Assembly: GCA_903919715.1 (NCBI GenBank) | Contig: CAIXJC010000010.1 | Coordinates: 124,001-188,000 of the forward strand | Reading direction: 5' to 3' | DNA length: 64,000 nt | DNA from: an uncultured bacterium | Lineage (GTDB): Bacteria; Planctomycetota; Phycisphaerae; Phycisphaerales; SM1A02 | Part shown: in pieces, positions 36,801 to 44,302 of the stretch | Layout: every line of letters starts with the position of its first letter | Numbering within the stretch: the stretch's first letter is position 1 | Notes under the pieces: model-generated | The model's database searches: none | Seen by the model: the letters and a program-made list of their open reading frames with translations, nothing else | What the model was told of the DNA's origin: nothing | Translations under genes and position numbers: made by a program

Positions 36801-37435
36801 TCATCGATGTTTGTTGCAGAGATCGCCGTTCGAAGCGACTCTTCCGTCACTTCGGACTTGGCAATCTTGTCCTCGATTACGGCTAAGTCAGCTGGCGACG
36901 CATTCTTCGCAAGCGCCTCTTGATAAGAAGCACGAGCCGATGCTGCGTCGTTGAATGCTGCTTGAAGTTCAGTCAGCGTCGTTCGGCGAGAACCCAATGG
37001 GGCACTCTTTCCAGCAGCGAGCGCTGGCGCCAAATCTGCTGCTGTTCCAGCAGCCAGCGCTTGATCGAGTTCGTGACTCGTCACATTCAATTGACCGCCG
37101 AGGGTCGTCATTTTCGTTCTGTATTCATCCCCAAGCGCACGAACTTCTGGCGACGGAAGTGGCATCACAACTTCAATGCGATCGATTCCCTGAGGCTGCA
37201 GTGAAATATCAAGTACGCCTTGTGGATTCACTCGGCGCTTCAATGATTCGACGACTTGCGCGAGAACGCGCTGCGAATCTCCCGATGCCGGCATCGTCAC
37301 GGAATAAACCATGCTGACTCCGCCTCGCAGGTCTTTGCCCAAACGGACTTTCTTGCCAATTGGAAAAACCTGCCAGACGCAGATTCCAACGACGAAGATT
37401 GCCAAGAGCAGACGCGGGAGAATTTTTATGTTCAT
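33881..37435 (-). CDS. secDF: Fused protein translocase subunit SecDF
   Basis: An 1184-residue RND-type protein that uses the proton gradient to help Sec-dependent export. The SecD half has an N-terminal membrane helix, GKDLRGGVSMVYSV, a large periplasmic domain, and GMAVDANVLIYERTREEL. The SecF half starts at about residue 725 with a further membrane helix and ETEFRGGVTMT, ending in IGYSLNDTIVILDRIRENKG. ATG overlaps the yajC stop (ATGA). It is longer than SecD plus SecF of E. coli (about 940 residues in total) because both periplasmic parts carry insertions, for example an Ala-rich coiled segment at about 130-210. Confidence 0.95.
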   Translation of the reverse strand: MNIKILPRLLLAIFVVGICVWQVFPIGKKVRLGKDLRGGVSMVYSVTMPASGDSQRVLAQVVESLKRRVNPQGVLDISLQPQGIDRIEVVMPLPSPEVRALGDEYRTKMTTLGGQLNVTSHELDQALAAGTAADLAPALAAGKSAPLGSRRTTLTELQAAFNDAASARASYQEALAKNASPADLAVIEDKIAKSEVTEESLRTAISATNIDEARLKRAFGLSNVRPFAKDEKGSVKIASDGSRETTASPRELEMNQLKIQLPDYASDIEGLEQLHLNYASKVTGYDDPEDLKRLLRGAGVLEFHIAVSAKGPEGVNPDEMRKQLTERGPAGTDSPVAQWFPINDPKQWGDSPAAIESLLADPASYLRNRDMVGAKYEGVPYALLYVTEAMSLDHLGGRQWAMKSAFPTQDQLGRAAVAFQLDNSGGQLMGRLTGANISRPMGIVLDGQLFSAPNLQSQISSSGQITGSFSNDEIQYLVRVLQGGELEAKLQPEPLSVSILGPALGADNLSRGLWAVAVSAIATALLMALYYFGAGLVADVAVFINVAMIFGIMAGIDGTFTLPGLAGIALVIGMAVDANVLIYERTREELVDNKESLKVALDLGFSRAFNAIFDGNVTHLIVSVVLYKLAATEVKGFALTMMIGVLTTLFTALFCTRIMYAILINWFGMKRLPMLPTVLPGMMKFLRPSIDWLSIRWICWGATSAVAVVCIALCWTSGRAMLETEFRGGVTMTMGTRKALPGEAASAGGRLLLSREDVENKVHQIGETSSDPVIQELRLANILTVGESTADGRSTGFQIKVSNPAELRADQTVTEPLVAAVAGAFSDSLDIVKPVRFTGSDDPEGAIYTHAITSDTIGASIGKPDIKDSSRDFLGGVAVVLKDLQPPVTVEDAEARIARMRKQPDFSAISSRPTQVVGIQLADAANPAKGWTSVAVMVTEPAALLTKVDAATWERVVAKPEWQLIQAAFTSKLSLDQVNSFSPVVAANLAASAIVAIIVSLVGMILWIWLRFSSFRYSMATITAVAFNVLVCLGALALSLRIEGSGLAKVTLMQGFRIDLNVIAGLLTIIGYSLNDTIVILDRIRENKGKLQYASWKTVNSAINQTFSRTIMTGGVTLVSAMVLYIYGGPAIQPFAFTFIVGLLAGTVSSVVIAAPLTYSRRQDHPVSAHATAGSGGVVNPTPA

Positions 37436-37887
37436 GATTTGATGCCTTGAGCTTCAGCAACTGATGATCCAGAAGAGATGACTTGGACGATTGCACTTTT
37501 TGCAAACGTCATTCGGACATTCGAATTTTCGTCAACCTTCAGTACCACGGTGTCGTTCTTCAATTCCACGACTGATCCGATGATGCCGCCGGTTGTTTGG
37601 ACCTCGTCATGTTTCTTGATCGAAGACATGAGAGCATTTCGTTTCTTCTTATCGCGACGTGAGCCCATCACGGAGACCAAGACCATGATCACAAGAAACG
37701 GAATGAGCATCCAGATCATTCCAAACGGATCGCCCGCAGGACGTGCGGCGCCGGCCGGACCAACACCAGATGGCGTCGTCGCAGTTCCAGTCGTTGCGGT
37801 TGTCGATGGAGCCACAACTTCACCAGCCAATGGCGGTGCATCTTGCAGAGATCCGAGTACGAGTGAGGTCAGCATTGTTTCAGTCAT
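37432..37887 (-). CDS. yajC: Preprotein translocase subunit YajC
   Basis: A 151-residue accessory subunit of SecDF. One membrane helix (about 58-76, IWMLIPFLVIMVLVSVMGS) follows an Ala/Thr/Pro-rich N-terminal stretch, then RRDKKKRNALMSSIKKHDEV and TGGIIGSVVELKNDTVVLKV as in the family. ATG at 37887 has GGAG nine bases before it and leaves an 8-base overlap with tgt. The N-terminal extension before the helix (about 55 residues) is longer than usual. Confidence 0.93.
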   Translation of the reverse strand: MTETMLTSLVLGSLQDAPPLAGEVVAPSTTATTGTATTPSGVGPAGAARPAGDPFGMIWMLIPFLVIMVLVSVMGSRRDKKKRNALMSSIKKHDEVQTTGGIIGSVVELKNDTVVLKVDENSNVRMTFAKSAIVQVISSGSSVAEAQGIKS

Positions 37888-39070
37888 CCGATACTCCGTT
37901 GAGTTCTTGAGTTTCACCGTGAACCTGATTTGCACAGGGCCAGCGATTGCGTAATTGAAGCCACGCATCATCCTCGATTGCGCGCCGAATGTCTAGTAGC
38001 AGCCTTTGGAAGAGGCGAATATTGTGAAGTGAGACCAATGTCGGACCCAGCATTTCGCCTGCCATAAAAAGATGCCGCAAATATGCACGGGAAAAACCGC
38101 CCAAACACGCTTCGCAGTCGCAGTCTGCTTCGATGGGCCTTGGGTCGTCGGCATGAATTGCGTTGCGAAGGCGAATCGCTCCGTCGCGGGTGAACGCCAT
38201 ACCGTTTCGCCCATTTCGCGTAGGCAAGACGCAGTCGAACATATCAACGCCGCTTTCCACCGCCATCATGATGTCTCGCGGATATCCGACTCCCATCAAA
38301 TAGCGCGGTCGATTGGCAGGCAGCAATGGCGCAGTGTGTCGCACGACCCGTTCAATCGCATCGGTCCCCTCACCAACTGCGACTCCGCCAATTGCATAAC
38401 CAGGCAGATCGAATGCGCATGTCTCTTGGACGGATGCTGTTCGCAGATCGAGTTCAGTCCCTCCTTGAACGATTCCAAAGAGAGCCTGATCATCACGTTG
38501 ATGCGCAGCAACACAGCGAGCGAGCCAACGAATGGTGCGATCCTTCGCCTGCAGTGTTCGCTCGCGCCGCTGAGACTCTGGGATCGAATCACCTGCAGGC
38601 GGACAATCATCAAACGCCATTGCGATATCTGCGCCGAGCGCCTGCTGCACGCTCATGCTGGACTCGGGCCCGAGGTGGATCAACGCCCCATCGATGAATG
38701 ATCGAAATGTGACACCGTCTTCATCCATCCGATTGATCTGCGCCATCGAGAAGGCTTGAAACCCACCCGAGTCGGTCAGGATCGGACCGTTCCACCGCAT
38801 AAAATGATGGACGCCACCGAGCGCCTTGATGCGTTCGGCGCCTGGCCGTAGCAGGAGATGAAATGCGTTATTCAAGATGCACTCACTGCCAGTGCCTCGA
38901 ACTTGGGTCGGCGTGAGCCCCTTCATTGCTGCGGCAGTCGCAACTGGCATGAACGCCGGTGTTTCAAAAGTTCCATGCGGCGTTGTGACGCGTCCTCGTC
39001 GAGCATGCACACCAGGCGTTGTTGTGCTTTGATGCAACACCTCAAAGCGAAGCGCATTCGCCCGCATCAT
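37880..39070 (-). CDS. tgt: tRNA-guanine transglycosylase
   Basis: A 396-residue enzyme that swaps G34 for preQ1 in queuosine-type tRNAs. The first catalytic Asp is in LTDSGGFQAFSM, the second in MFDCVLPTRNGRNG, and the zinc site is CDCEACLGGFSRAYLRHL. Length is typical. Its ATG at 39070 overlaps the rhomboid stop by 4 bases. The tgt-yajC-secDF order is widely conserved in bacteria. Confidence 0.95.
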   Translation of the reverse strand: MMRANALRFEVLHQSTTTPGVHARRGRVTTPHGTFETPAFMPVATAAAMKGLTPTQVRGTGSECILNNAFHLLLRPGAERIKALGGVHHFMRWNGPILTDSGGFQAFSMAQINRMDEDGVTFRSFIDGALIHLGPESSMSVQQALGADIAMAFDDCPPAGDSIPESQRRERTLQAKDRTIRWLARCVAAHQRDDQALFGIVQGGTELDLRTASVQETCAFDLPGYAIGGVAVGEGTDAIERVVRHTAPLLPANRPRYLMGVGYPRDIMMAVESGVDMFDCVLPTRNGRNGMAFTRDGAIRLRNAIHADDPRPIEADCDCEACLGGFSRAYLRHLFMAGEMLGPTLVSLHNIRLFQRLLLDIRRAIEDDAWLQLRNRWPCANQVHGETQELNGVSDD

Positions 39071-40206
39071 GAGTCGCTTCGATGCCGAGTCGCATCCCGC
39101 AATGATCGTCGCTCGATTTCGCTGAGGGATCCAATGCCGCTCTCTCGAACTTTATCCAAGATGCGATCAATTTCTGCATTCGATGGCGCGCGGCCATCAA
39201 TCGCCCCTGCTCGCTGGACTTTTCGAGCCGAATGAAAGGTGCTCGTGGGATCCGCACGACCGAGAAAATCGAACAGACTCCTCAGGCGTTCTGGACGGTG
39301 GATGAAATACCAGCCCGCAATGGCGCCGCCGATGTGCGCCGCTTCACCGCCAGCATTTTTCCATTTCAACATGACGCTCGCGACTGCGATCAGCACGAGT
39401 CCGTACGCCAATGTCTTCAAGCGCATGGGGATCACAAAGAAGAGCAGCACGATTGCATCTGGCATCAACCGAGCCGCGGCGATGATGACACCGAAAACCC
39501 CTGCGCTCGCACCAACGAGCGGCATGTCAGGATCATTGGAGAGAAGTCCAGGCACCGAGACGCGACCGTTCGTCGATTCTGTCACCATAAAGCCACCGAA
39601 ATTCAGCAGGAGATACACAAGCGCTCCAGCAATTCCGCAGAGCAGATAGAACGCGGTGAATCTCTTCGAACCCAAGTACTGCTCGACGACGGGGCCAAAG
39701 AAAAAGAGCCCGAGCATGTTGAAAATTAAATGCTCGAGGCTGGCGTGGCAGAATTGGAAACCGATAAATCTCCAAACTTGTAACGCACTCGTTCCAACTC
39801 CAGGGATGCTCGAAAAGAGCGCTGTCGATGTCGAAAAATAAAGCCACTTCTGTATGAAGGGCATCGACTCAAGCGTGTTGATAGCGACAAGGGCGGGTTC
39901 ACTGTTCGGTCGCTGGGCATACACCGGTTGTTCGGCAGTCACGACCTTGCTTGCGCTTTGCTGAGGCGCGACCGTTGTCGTCGCAATTTTTCCATCCAGA
40001 ATCAGACGCTGAACTTCGTTGGGCACACCAGGTTGCCATTTCGATTCGATGACGACCCATTGTCGCGGAAGAAAGCCATCGAGCACGAAGATTGCAACAC
40101 AGACCATGATGATCCATGTCGTCGCAGTCCACTTCACTCCCCCGCGGATTGAACGGGTCTGCGGTGTCGGCTGCGCTCTCAAGTAATCACGGTCGTATGC
40201 ACCCAT
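39067..40206 (-). CDS. Rhomboid family intramembrane serine protease
   Basis: A 379-residue membrane protein. The catalytic Ser234 is in VGASAGVFG and His291 in EAAHIGGAIAG, and the N-terminal part has HASLEHLIFNMLGLFFFG, the rhomboid TM2 motif. A periplasmic-looking insert follows the first membrane helix (about 50-130). The C-terminal tail (about 350-375, DRILDKVRESGIGSLSEIER) is a short helical motif known from other rhomboids (DUF6576-like) and is shared with the next upstream gene. It overlaps tgt by 4 bases and starts 9 bases after the S2P-like gene. Confidence 0.92.
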   Translation of the reverse strand: MGAYDRDYLRAQPTPQTRSIRGGVKWTATTWIIMVCVAIFVLDGFLPRQWVVIESKWQPGVPNEVQRLILDGKIATTTVAPQQSASKVVTAEQPVYAQRPNSEPALVAINTLESMPFIQKWLYFSTSTALFSSIPGVGTSALQVWRFIGFQFCHASLEHLIFNMLGLFFFGPVVEQYLGSKRFTAFYLLCGIAGALVYLLLNFGGFMVTESTNGRVSVPGLLSNDPDMPLVGASAGVFGVIIAAARLMPDAIVLLFFVIPMRLKTLAYGLVLIAVASVMLKWKNAGGEAAHIGGAIAGWYFIHRPERLRSLFDFLGRADPTSTFHSARKVQRAGAIDGRAPSNAEIDRILDKVRESGIGSLSEIERRSLRDATRHRSDS

Positions 40207-40215
40207 GGCGTGAGC

Positions 40216-41265
40216 CTACATTCGCTTGCGACGGGTTGCGTTCGTGAGGAGTCTGCGCTCTCGCCACGAGAGTGAAGCCATTCCCGTCTGCGCGATCTTG
40301 CGAAGGATGGAATCTACTTTTGCTTCCTCAATTCGCAACTTCTCCGCTCGCTGCTTTGCCTGTCTTTGGCGCCGTTCAATTGCTCGGCTATTCGCAGCAT
40401 TGTGGTTCTGAAACTCCAAGAAACCATGAGAGAAATGGCTCTGAAGCATCCGTGCGCCCGAAATACCGGCCATGATGCCGACCGTCGCAGCGAGGACAAT
40501 CACCAACGAATTTGTCGCGAGCCCAACAAGCGCCACCACAATTCCGATCACGATGCTTCCGATGAGCGATATGCGCTGAGCACGCGCGAAATCCAGACGG
40601 ATTTCAAGCAGCGATGCAAGGACTCGACCTCCTGCGAATGGATGCATCGGCAAGAGACTCGCTGCGAGAACCATCACATCAGTCCAGAGAATCAACCAAA
40701 GAATCGCACCAATTCGGTCACCATCAAACACGGAAAGGCCATCCAGTGAGAGCGGAGTTGGAATGAGAGCGATCTGCCACGAACCAAGTCGAACAAACAG
40801 AATCACGGCGATGCTGACGCCAACAAGGAGCAATACAACTGGACCTGCAAGCGCAGCGGACAACCGGTTCGCCCAGCCTCCATCGGCATCGGTTGGCTGT
40901 CGCCATGAAATCCCACCTGCTGGCCAGAGCATGAGCGTTGAATGATCGGCACCGAGTCGGCGAGAGACGAATTCTCGCGCAGCGTCATGGAGGAGAACGA
41001 GCCAAAGAAGCGCCACAAGCGAGACGATCATCGGAGCGCTCTCGCTGGGGAGCGGTCCCGTCGCAGACGAGAAAAACGTCCTGAAAATTTGCAGGATCAC
41101 GAATGCCAACAGCGTGACATGCAATCTCACCGAATAACTTCCCATGCGAACAAGCGGAATCGACCAAGTCCAAGGTCGCTCTGCGATTAGTCGCTTGTGG
41201 GTGACGCTTCCCAGAAACTGGTCAATCGAATCCGCACCGTCGTCATCTGAGGAATACATCATCAT
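40216..41265 (-). CDS. Site-2-protease-like (M50) membrane protein lacking the zinc motif
   Basis: A 349-residue protein with the M50 arrangement: about six membrane helices, LHDAAREFVSRRLG (93-97 in place of HExxH) and LLPMHPFAGGRVL in place of NxxPxxPLDGGR. Glu is Asp, the second His is Arg, and the third zinc ligand Asp is Ala. It therefore looks like a pseudoprotease. The C-terminus carries the same tail motif as the rhomboid (DSILRKIAQTGMASLSWRER). ATG at 41265 overlaps the Nudix stop (ATGA); the further upstream frame is not needed. Confidence 0.8.
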   Translation of the reverse strand: MMMYSSDDDGADSIDQFLGSVTHKRLIAERPWTWSIPLVRMGSYSVRLHVTLLAFVILQIFRTFFSSATGPLPSESAPMIVSLVALLWLVLLHDAAREFVSRRLGADHSTLMLWPAGGISWRQPTDADGGWANRLSAALAGPVVLLLVGVSIAVILFVRLGSWQIALIPTPLSLDGLSVFDGDRIGAILWLILWTDVMVLAASLLPMHPFAGGRVLASLLEIRLDFARAQRISLIGSIVIGIVVALVGLATNSLVIVLAATVGIMAGISGARMLQSHFSHGFLEFQNHNAANSRAIERRQRQAKQRAEKLRIEEAKVDSILRKIAQTGMASLSWRERRLLTNATRRKRM

Positions 41266-41807
41266 GACTGTGCAAGTTGCCAACGTAGAAATGTCGCCAA
41301 CGTCTTTCCATCGCAAATATCGCCGCGACGTACCAAATCAGCGAACTCGTCTTTCGTTCTCAGAACGACCTCAATCCGCTCATCTAATTCCAGTCGTGGC
41401 GGACAAGGGGTCAACTGGCGTGCGACGAATGCGTACATCAATTCGTCCGTGAATCCAGGCGACGTATAAAAAGTCCCGAGTGATTCGATCGAACCTGCAC
41501 AGTAACCAGTCTCTTCCTCCAACTCTCGCAGCGCCGCATCGCGCGGGTCTTCACCGGCCTCGAGCTTTCCTGCACAAAATTCATTCATCCACGCCTGAGT
41601 CGCAATCCGGAAATTTCGAATCATGACGAGTCTCCCATCATCGAGCACGCCAAGCACACAGACCGCCCCTGGATGTCGCACGATGTGACGAACTGCCATC
41701 TCGCCGCCTCGCAGGCTGACGGGAAGTCGCTCGACGGCGAAGACGCTGCCTTGCAGGACGATGTCTCGAGGAACTTGAGTCTGCTTTTCTATTTGTGGCT
41801 CTGTCAT
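41262..41807 (-). CDS. Nudix hydrolase, ADP-ribose pyrophosphatase-like
   Basis: A 181-residue enzyme with a complete Nudix box, GKLEAGEDPRDAALRELEEE followed by TGY, and the ADP-ribose pyrophosphatase context (QAWMNEFCAGKL, then FYTSPGFTDELMYAFVA). It would split ADP-ribose or a related nucleoside diphosphate. It heads the minus-strand run leading to secDF and is 31 bases from the divergent mlaF start. Confidence 0.88.
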   Translation of the reverse strand: MTEPQIEKQTQVPRDIVLQGSVFAVERLPVSLRGGEMAVRHIVRHPGAVCVLGVLDDGRLVMIRNFRIATQAWMNEFCAGKLEAGEDPRDAALRELEEETGYCAGSIESLGTFYTSPGFTDELMYAFVARQLTPCPPRLELDERIEVVLRTKDEFADLVRRGDICDGKTLATFLRWQLAQS

Positions 41808-41838
41808 GGATATGAGGTGGAGATCATAGGATGAAGCA

Positions 41839-42639
41839 ATGAGCGTTCAGGTCGATATGAGAGTTTCCAATCTTCGCAAGCGGTTCGCACGGCGCGACGT
41901 GCTTCGCGGTGTGACACTTGATTTCCCAGCAGGGAAGATTACGGTCGTCTTAGGAGCGTCGGGATGCGGCAAGAGTGTCCTCTTGAAGCATCTCGTCGGA
42001 TTGCTCCGCCCTGATCGCGGCGAGGTCTGGTTTGGGTCAACGCGCATTGACAAACTTTCGGAGCGTGAACTCGGCATTGTGCGACGGCAGATTGGCTTTC
42101 TTTTCCAACAGAGTGCGCTCTTTGATTCCCTGACCGTTCGAGAGAACATCGCTTTCCCGCTGCGAGAGCACGAAGTCCATGACGAGGCATTGCTCGACGC
42201 AAAGGTCAAACATGTTCTCAACCTCGTTGGACTCGATGAAACGATCGATCAGATGCCCTCGGAATTATCTGGCGGACAGCGAAAGCGCGTTGCGCTTGCA
42301 CGAGCGGTCGTCCTCGAGCCTCGCGTTGTGCTCTACGACGAACCGACAACGGGCCTCGATCCCATTCGGTCTGAAGTCATCAACCAGTTAATTCTTAAAT
42401 TTTCGCAGACGCTTGGGATAACCAGTATTGTCGTGACCCATGACTTGGTCAGCGCTTATCGGATTGCGGACCACATGGTTCTGCTTCACGAAGGAAAGGT
42501 CATCCTCGAAGGGACCGCCGAAGAATTCCAATCAACCACCAACCCAGTTGCCGGGCAATTTCTGCGCGGCGAACTTGGCGCAGATGAACTAGCAAGAATT
42601 CGCGGAAACAGGGATGATGGAGCGAAACGACGACCATGA
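41839..42639 (+). CDS. mlaF: ABC transporter ATPase of the Mla/MCE type
   Basis: A 266-residue ATPase for phospholipid (or other lipid) transport between membranes. Walker A GASGCGKSVLLKHLVGLLRP with the MlaF-typical SVLLKHL, Q-loop FLFQQSALFDSLTVRENIAF, signature LSGGQRKRVALARA, Walker B VVLYDEPTTGLDP. It overlaps mlaD by 4 bases. The permease MlaE expected between or near them is absent from this window. Confidence 0.92.
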   Translation: MSVQVDMRVSNLRKRFARRDVLRGVTLDFPAGKITVVLGASGCGKSVLLKHLVGLLRPDRGEVWFGSTRIDKLSERELGIVRRQIGFLFQQSALFDSLTVRENIAFPLREHEVHDEALLDAKVKHVLNLVGLDETIDQMPSELSGGQRKRVALARAVVLEPRVVLYDEPTTGLDPIRSEVINQLILKFSQTLGITSIVVTHDLVSAYRIADHMVLLHEGKVILEGTAEEFQSTTNPVAGQFLRGELGADELARIRGNRDDGAKRRP

Positions 42640-43538
42640 AAGAAACCACCCGAAACTTCGTAACTGGAATTGTTGCAATCGTGGCGCTTGTTGGCTTCGC
42701 ATTCCTCCTGCTCCTCTTTGGCGAGATCAAGACTTCGCCGTATCCGACATATCTCATCTCCATCCATGCGAATCAGGCGCTCGGCGTCCGAGTGGGCAGT
42801 CTCGTGACATTGGTTGGCGTCTCGATCGGAGAAGTCAAAGCCGTAAATGTCGTGATCAATGAAGAAAATCCTGTTCAAATCACGGCGTCCATCAATGGGG
42901 CGATCGATATTCCTGCTGGAGTCGAAGCGTCCGTCGCGACCAGCCTGATTGGTGGAACGGCGCGACTCGATTTCTCAATTCCTACGGGATACACAACTGG
43001 CGGCGCAACGCTTCCGCACGATGGCAATGCGAAAGTCCAAGCCCACTTTGAGAGTTTGGAAGAGCGGGTCTCGCGAAAGCTCGACGAAAAACTAGGTGGC
43101 CTGGACAAGAAATTGGACAGCGTCGACACCGCTATGAAAAGCATTGACGCTCTTGCGAAAGAGGCGCAGCGATGGCTGGGCGACGAACAATTGCATGCCG
43201 ACGCAAAGAGTGCCGTCTGGAAGGCGCAGAATCTGATCGAAGCCGCGACTGGAACGATGATGGCGTTAACAAAGGCCGCCAACGGTCTGCAAGGAAATGC
43301 GGACACCTTCGTCACTTCGCTGCGACCAGTGCTCGACCAACTTTCAACGACATTGGCACAAGTTGAACTCTTGACGAAGCAAGCCAAAGATGGCAAGGGA
43401 ACGGTCGGACAAATGATGAGCAATCCCGACTTGTATAACGCACTCATCGACTCCGCCCAGCGGCTCAAGAGCACACTGGGCGAAGCAGAAATGTTGATAC
43501 AAAAAATTCACGCCGAAGGACTCGGCGTGAAATTCTGA
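42636..43538 (+). CDS. mlaD: MCE-domain lipid transport protein
   Basis: A 300-residue protein: N-terminal membrane anchor (about 8-28), one MCE domain (about 38-115; GVRVGSLVTLVGVSIGEV is the core) and a long helical C-terminal part (about 150-290) rich in SLDKKLDSV-type amphipathic helices. It would present lipid to the MlaF-driven complex in the periplasm. The long helical tail fits MCE proteins that form tubes or span the periplasm rather than the short E. coli MlaD. Confidence 0.9.
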   Translation: MKETTRNFVTGIVAIVALVGFAFLLLLFGEIKTSPYPTYLISIHANQALGVRVGSLVTLVGVSIGEVKAVNVVINEENPVQITASINGAIDIPAGVEASVATSLIGGTARLDFSIPTGYTTGGATLPHDGNAKVQAHFESLEERVSRKLDEKLGGLDKKLDSVDTAMKSIDALAKEAQRWLGDEQLHADAKSAVWKAQNLIEAATGTMMALTKAANGLQGNADTFVTSLRPVLDQLSTTLAQVELLTKQAKDGKGTVGQMMSNPDLYNALIDSAQRLKSTLGEAEMLIQKIHAEGLGVKF

Positions 43539-43605
43539 AAACTATTCAACGACTTGATGTCGGCTGGCGACCAGCTTGATTCGCTATAAGCGTTGGGCAG
43601 AAAAC

Positions 43606-44244
43606 TTACTGACCAATCACAACGATTTCAACTCGGCGACTCTTTGACTTTGTGTCGCGAGGCTGATCTGGACCGAAGCTTGAAAGCGAAATCTGCTTGC
43701 TGTTCAAGCCCTTCGAAATCAGATATTCGCGAACGGCATACGCGCGCTCGAATCCGAGGTAATAATTATTTTTGAACGCGGAATACTTGATGGGATCCGT
43801 GTCCGTAAAGCCCGCGACATCGAATGCCTTTGACGAGTAGTTGTCCTTGATGATTCCAACAATCTTGTCGAGCGACTTCTTGGATCCACTCTTCAGCGTG
43901 TCTTTCCCAGAGTCGAATAGAACATCCCCTTCAATCGAAACATGAATGTCCTTTCCTTGTGCGGTCGCTGTCACGCCTTCAATTCCGGCAAATGCGCCTG
44001 TATCAGCCGCAGTTGTGTCACCCATTGATGTCTTCGGTTGCGTTTCTGCGGCTTGAGCGCGCGCAAGCGCTGCCTGCTTCTCACGATCAGCCTGCTCGAG
44101 CGCAGCAGTCGTCGTCGCAAGTTGCTGCTTGAGCGTTTCATTCTCGCTCAGCAATGTCCCGTTCTGTTTTTGAATCGAGTTATCACAACCTGCCGCGAGG
44201 GCGATGACGGCGATACCGCCACAAACAATCCATGTCTTTTTCAT
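43606..44244 (-). CDS. OmpA/Pal-family lipoprotein
   Basis: A 212-residue lipoprotein. Lipobox ALAAGC with the lipidated Cys at 20, a coiled-coil (about 28-75, SENETLKQQLATTTAALEQA) and an OmpA peptidoglycan-binding domain (about 105-212, VLFDSGKDTLKSGS, then GFTDTDPI and SSFGPDQPRDTKSKSRRVEI). The coiled coil makes it resemble Lpp-OmpA or YiaD-like proteins. ATG at 44244 decided by lipobox position and AAAGGA nine bases upstream. Convergent with mlaD. Confidence 0.9.
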   Translation of the reverse strand: MKKTWIVCGGIAVIALAAGCDNSIQKQNGTLLSENETLKQQLATTTAALEQADREKQAALARAQAAETQPKTSMGDTTAADTGAFAGIEGVTATAQGKDIHVSIEGDVLFDSGKDTLKSGSKKSLDKIVGIIKDNYSSKAFDVAGFTDTDPIKYSAFKNNYYLGFERAYAVREYLISKGLNSKQISLSSFGPDQPRDTKSKSRRVEIVVIGQ

Positions 44245-44302
44245 TCGAGAGTCCTTTCTCCGAAACGTGATTATTGCTTTTGGACATTCCGAAAGCGTGC
44301 AA

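Noticed and set aside
35111-36886. A 591-codon open frame antisense to secDF
   Set aside because: It lies wholly within the well-supported SecD coding region, and its translation is rich in His, Cys, Trp, Arg and Gln with no domain, typical of antisense shadow.
43563-43575. Small hairpin GCTGG-CGA-CCAGC between mlaD and the OmpA lipoprotein gene
   Set aside because: Only five base pairs and no T tract on either strand, too weak to call a terminator.
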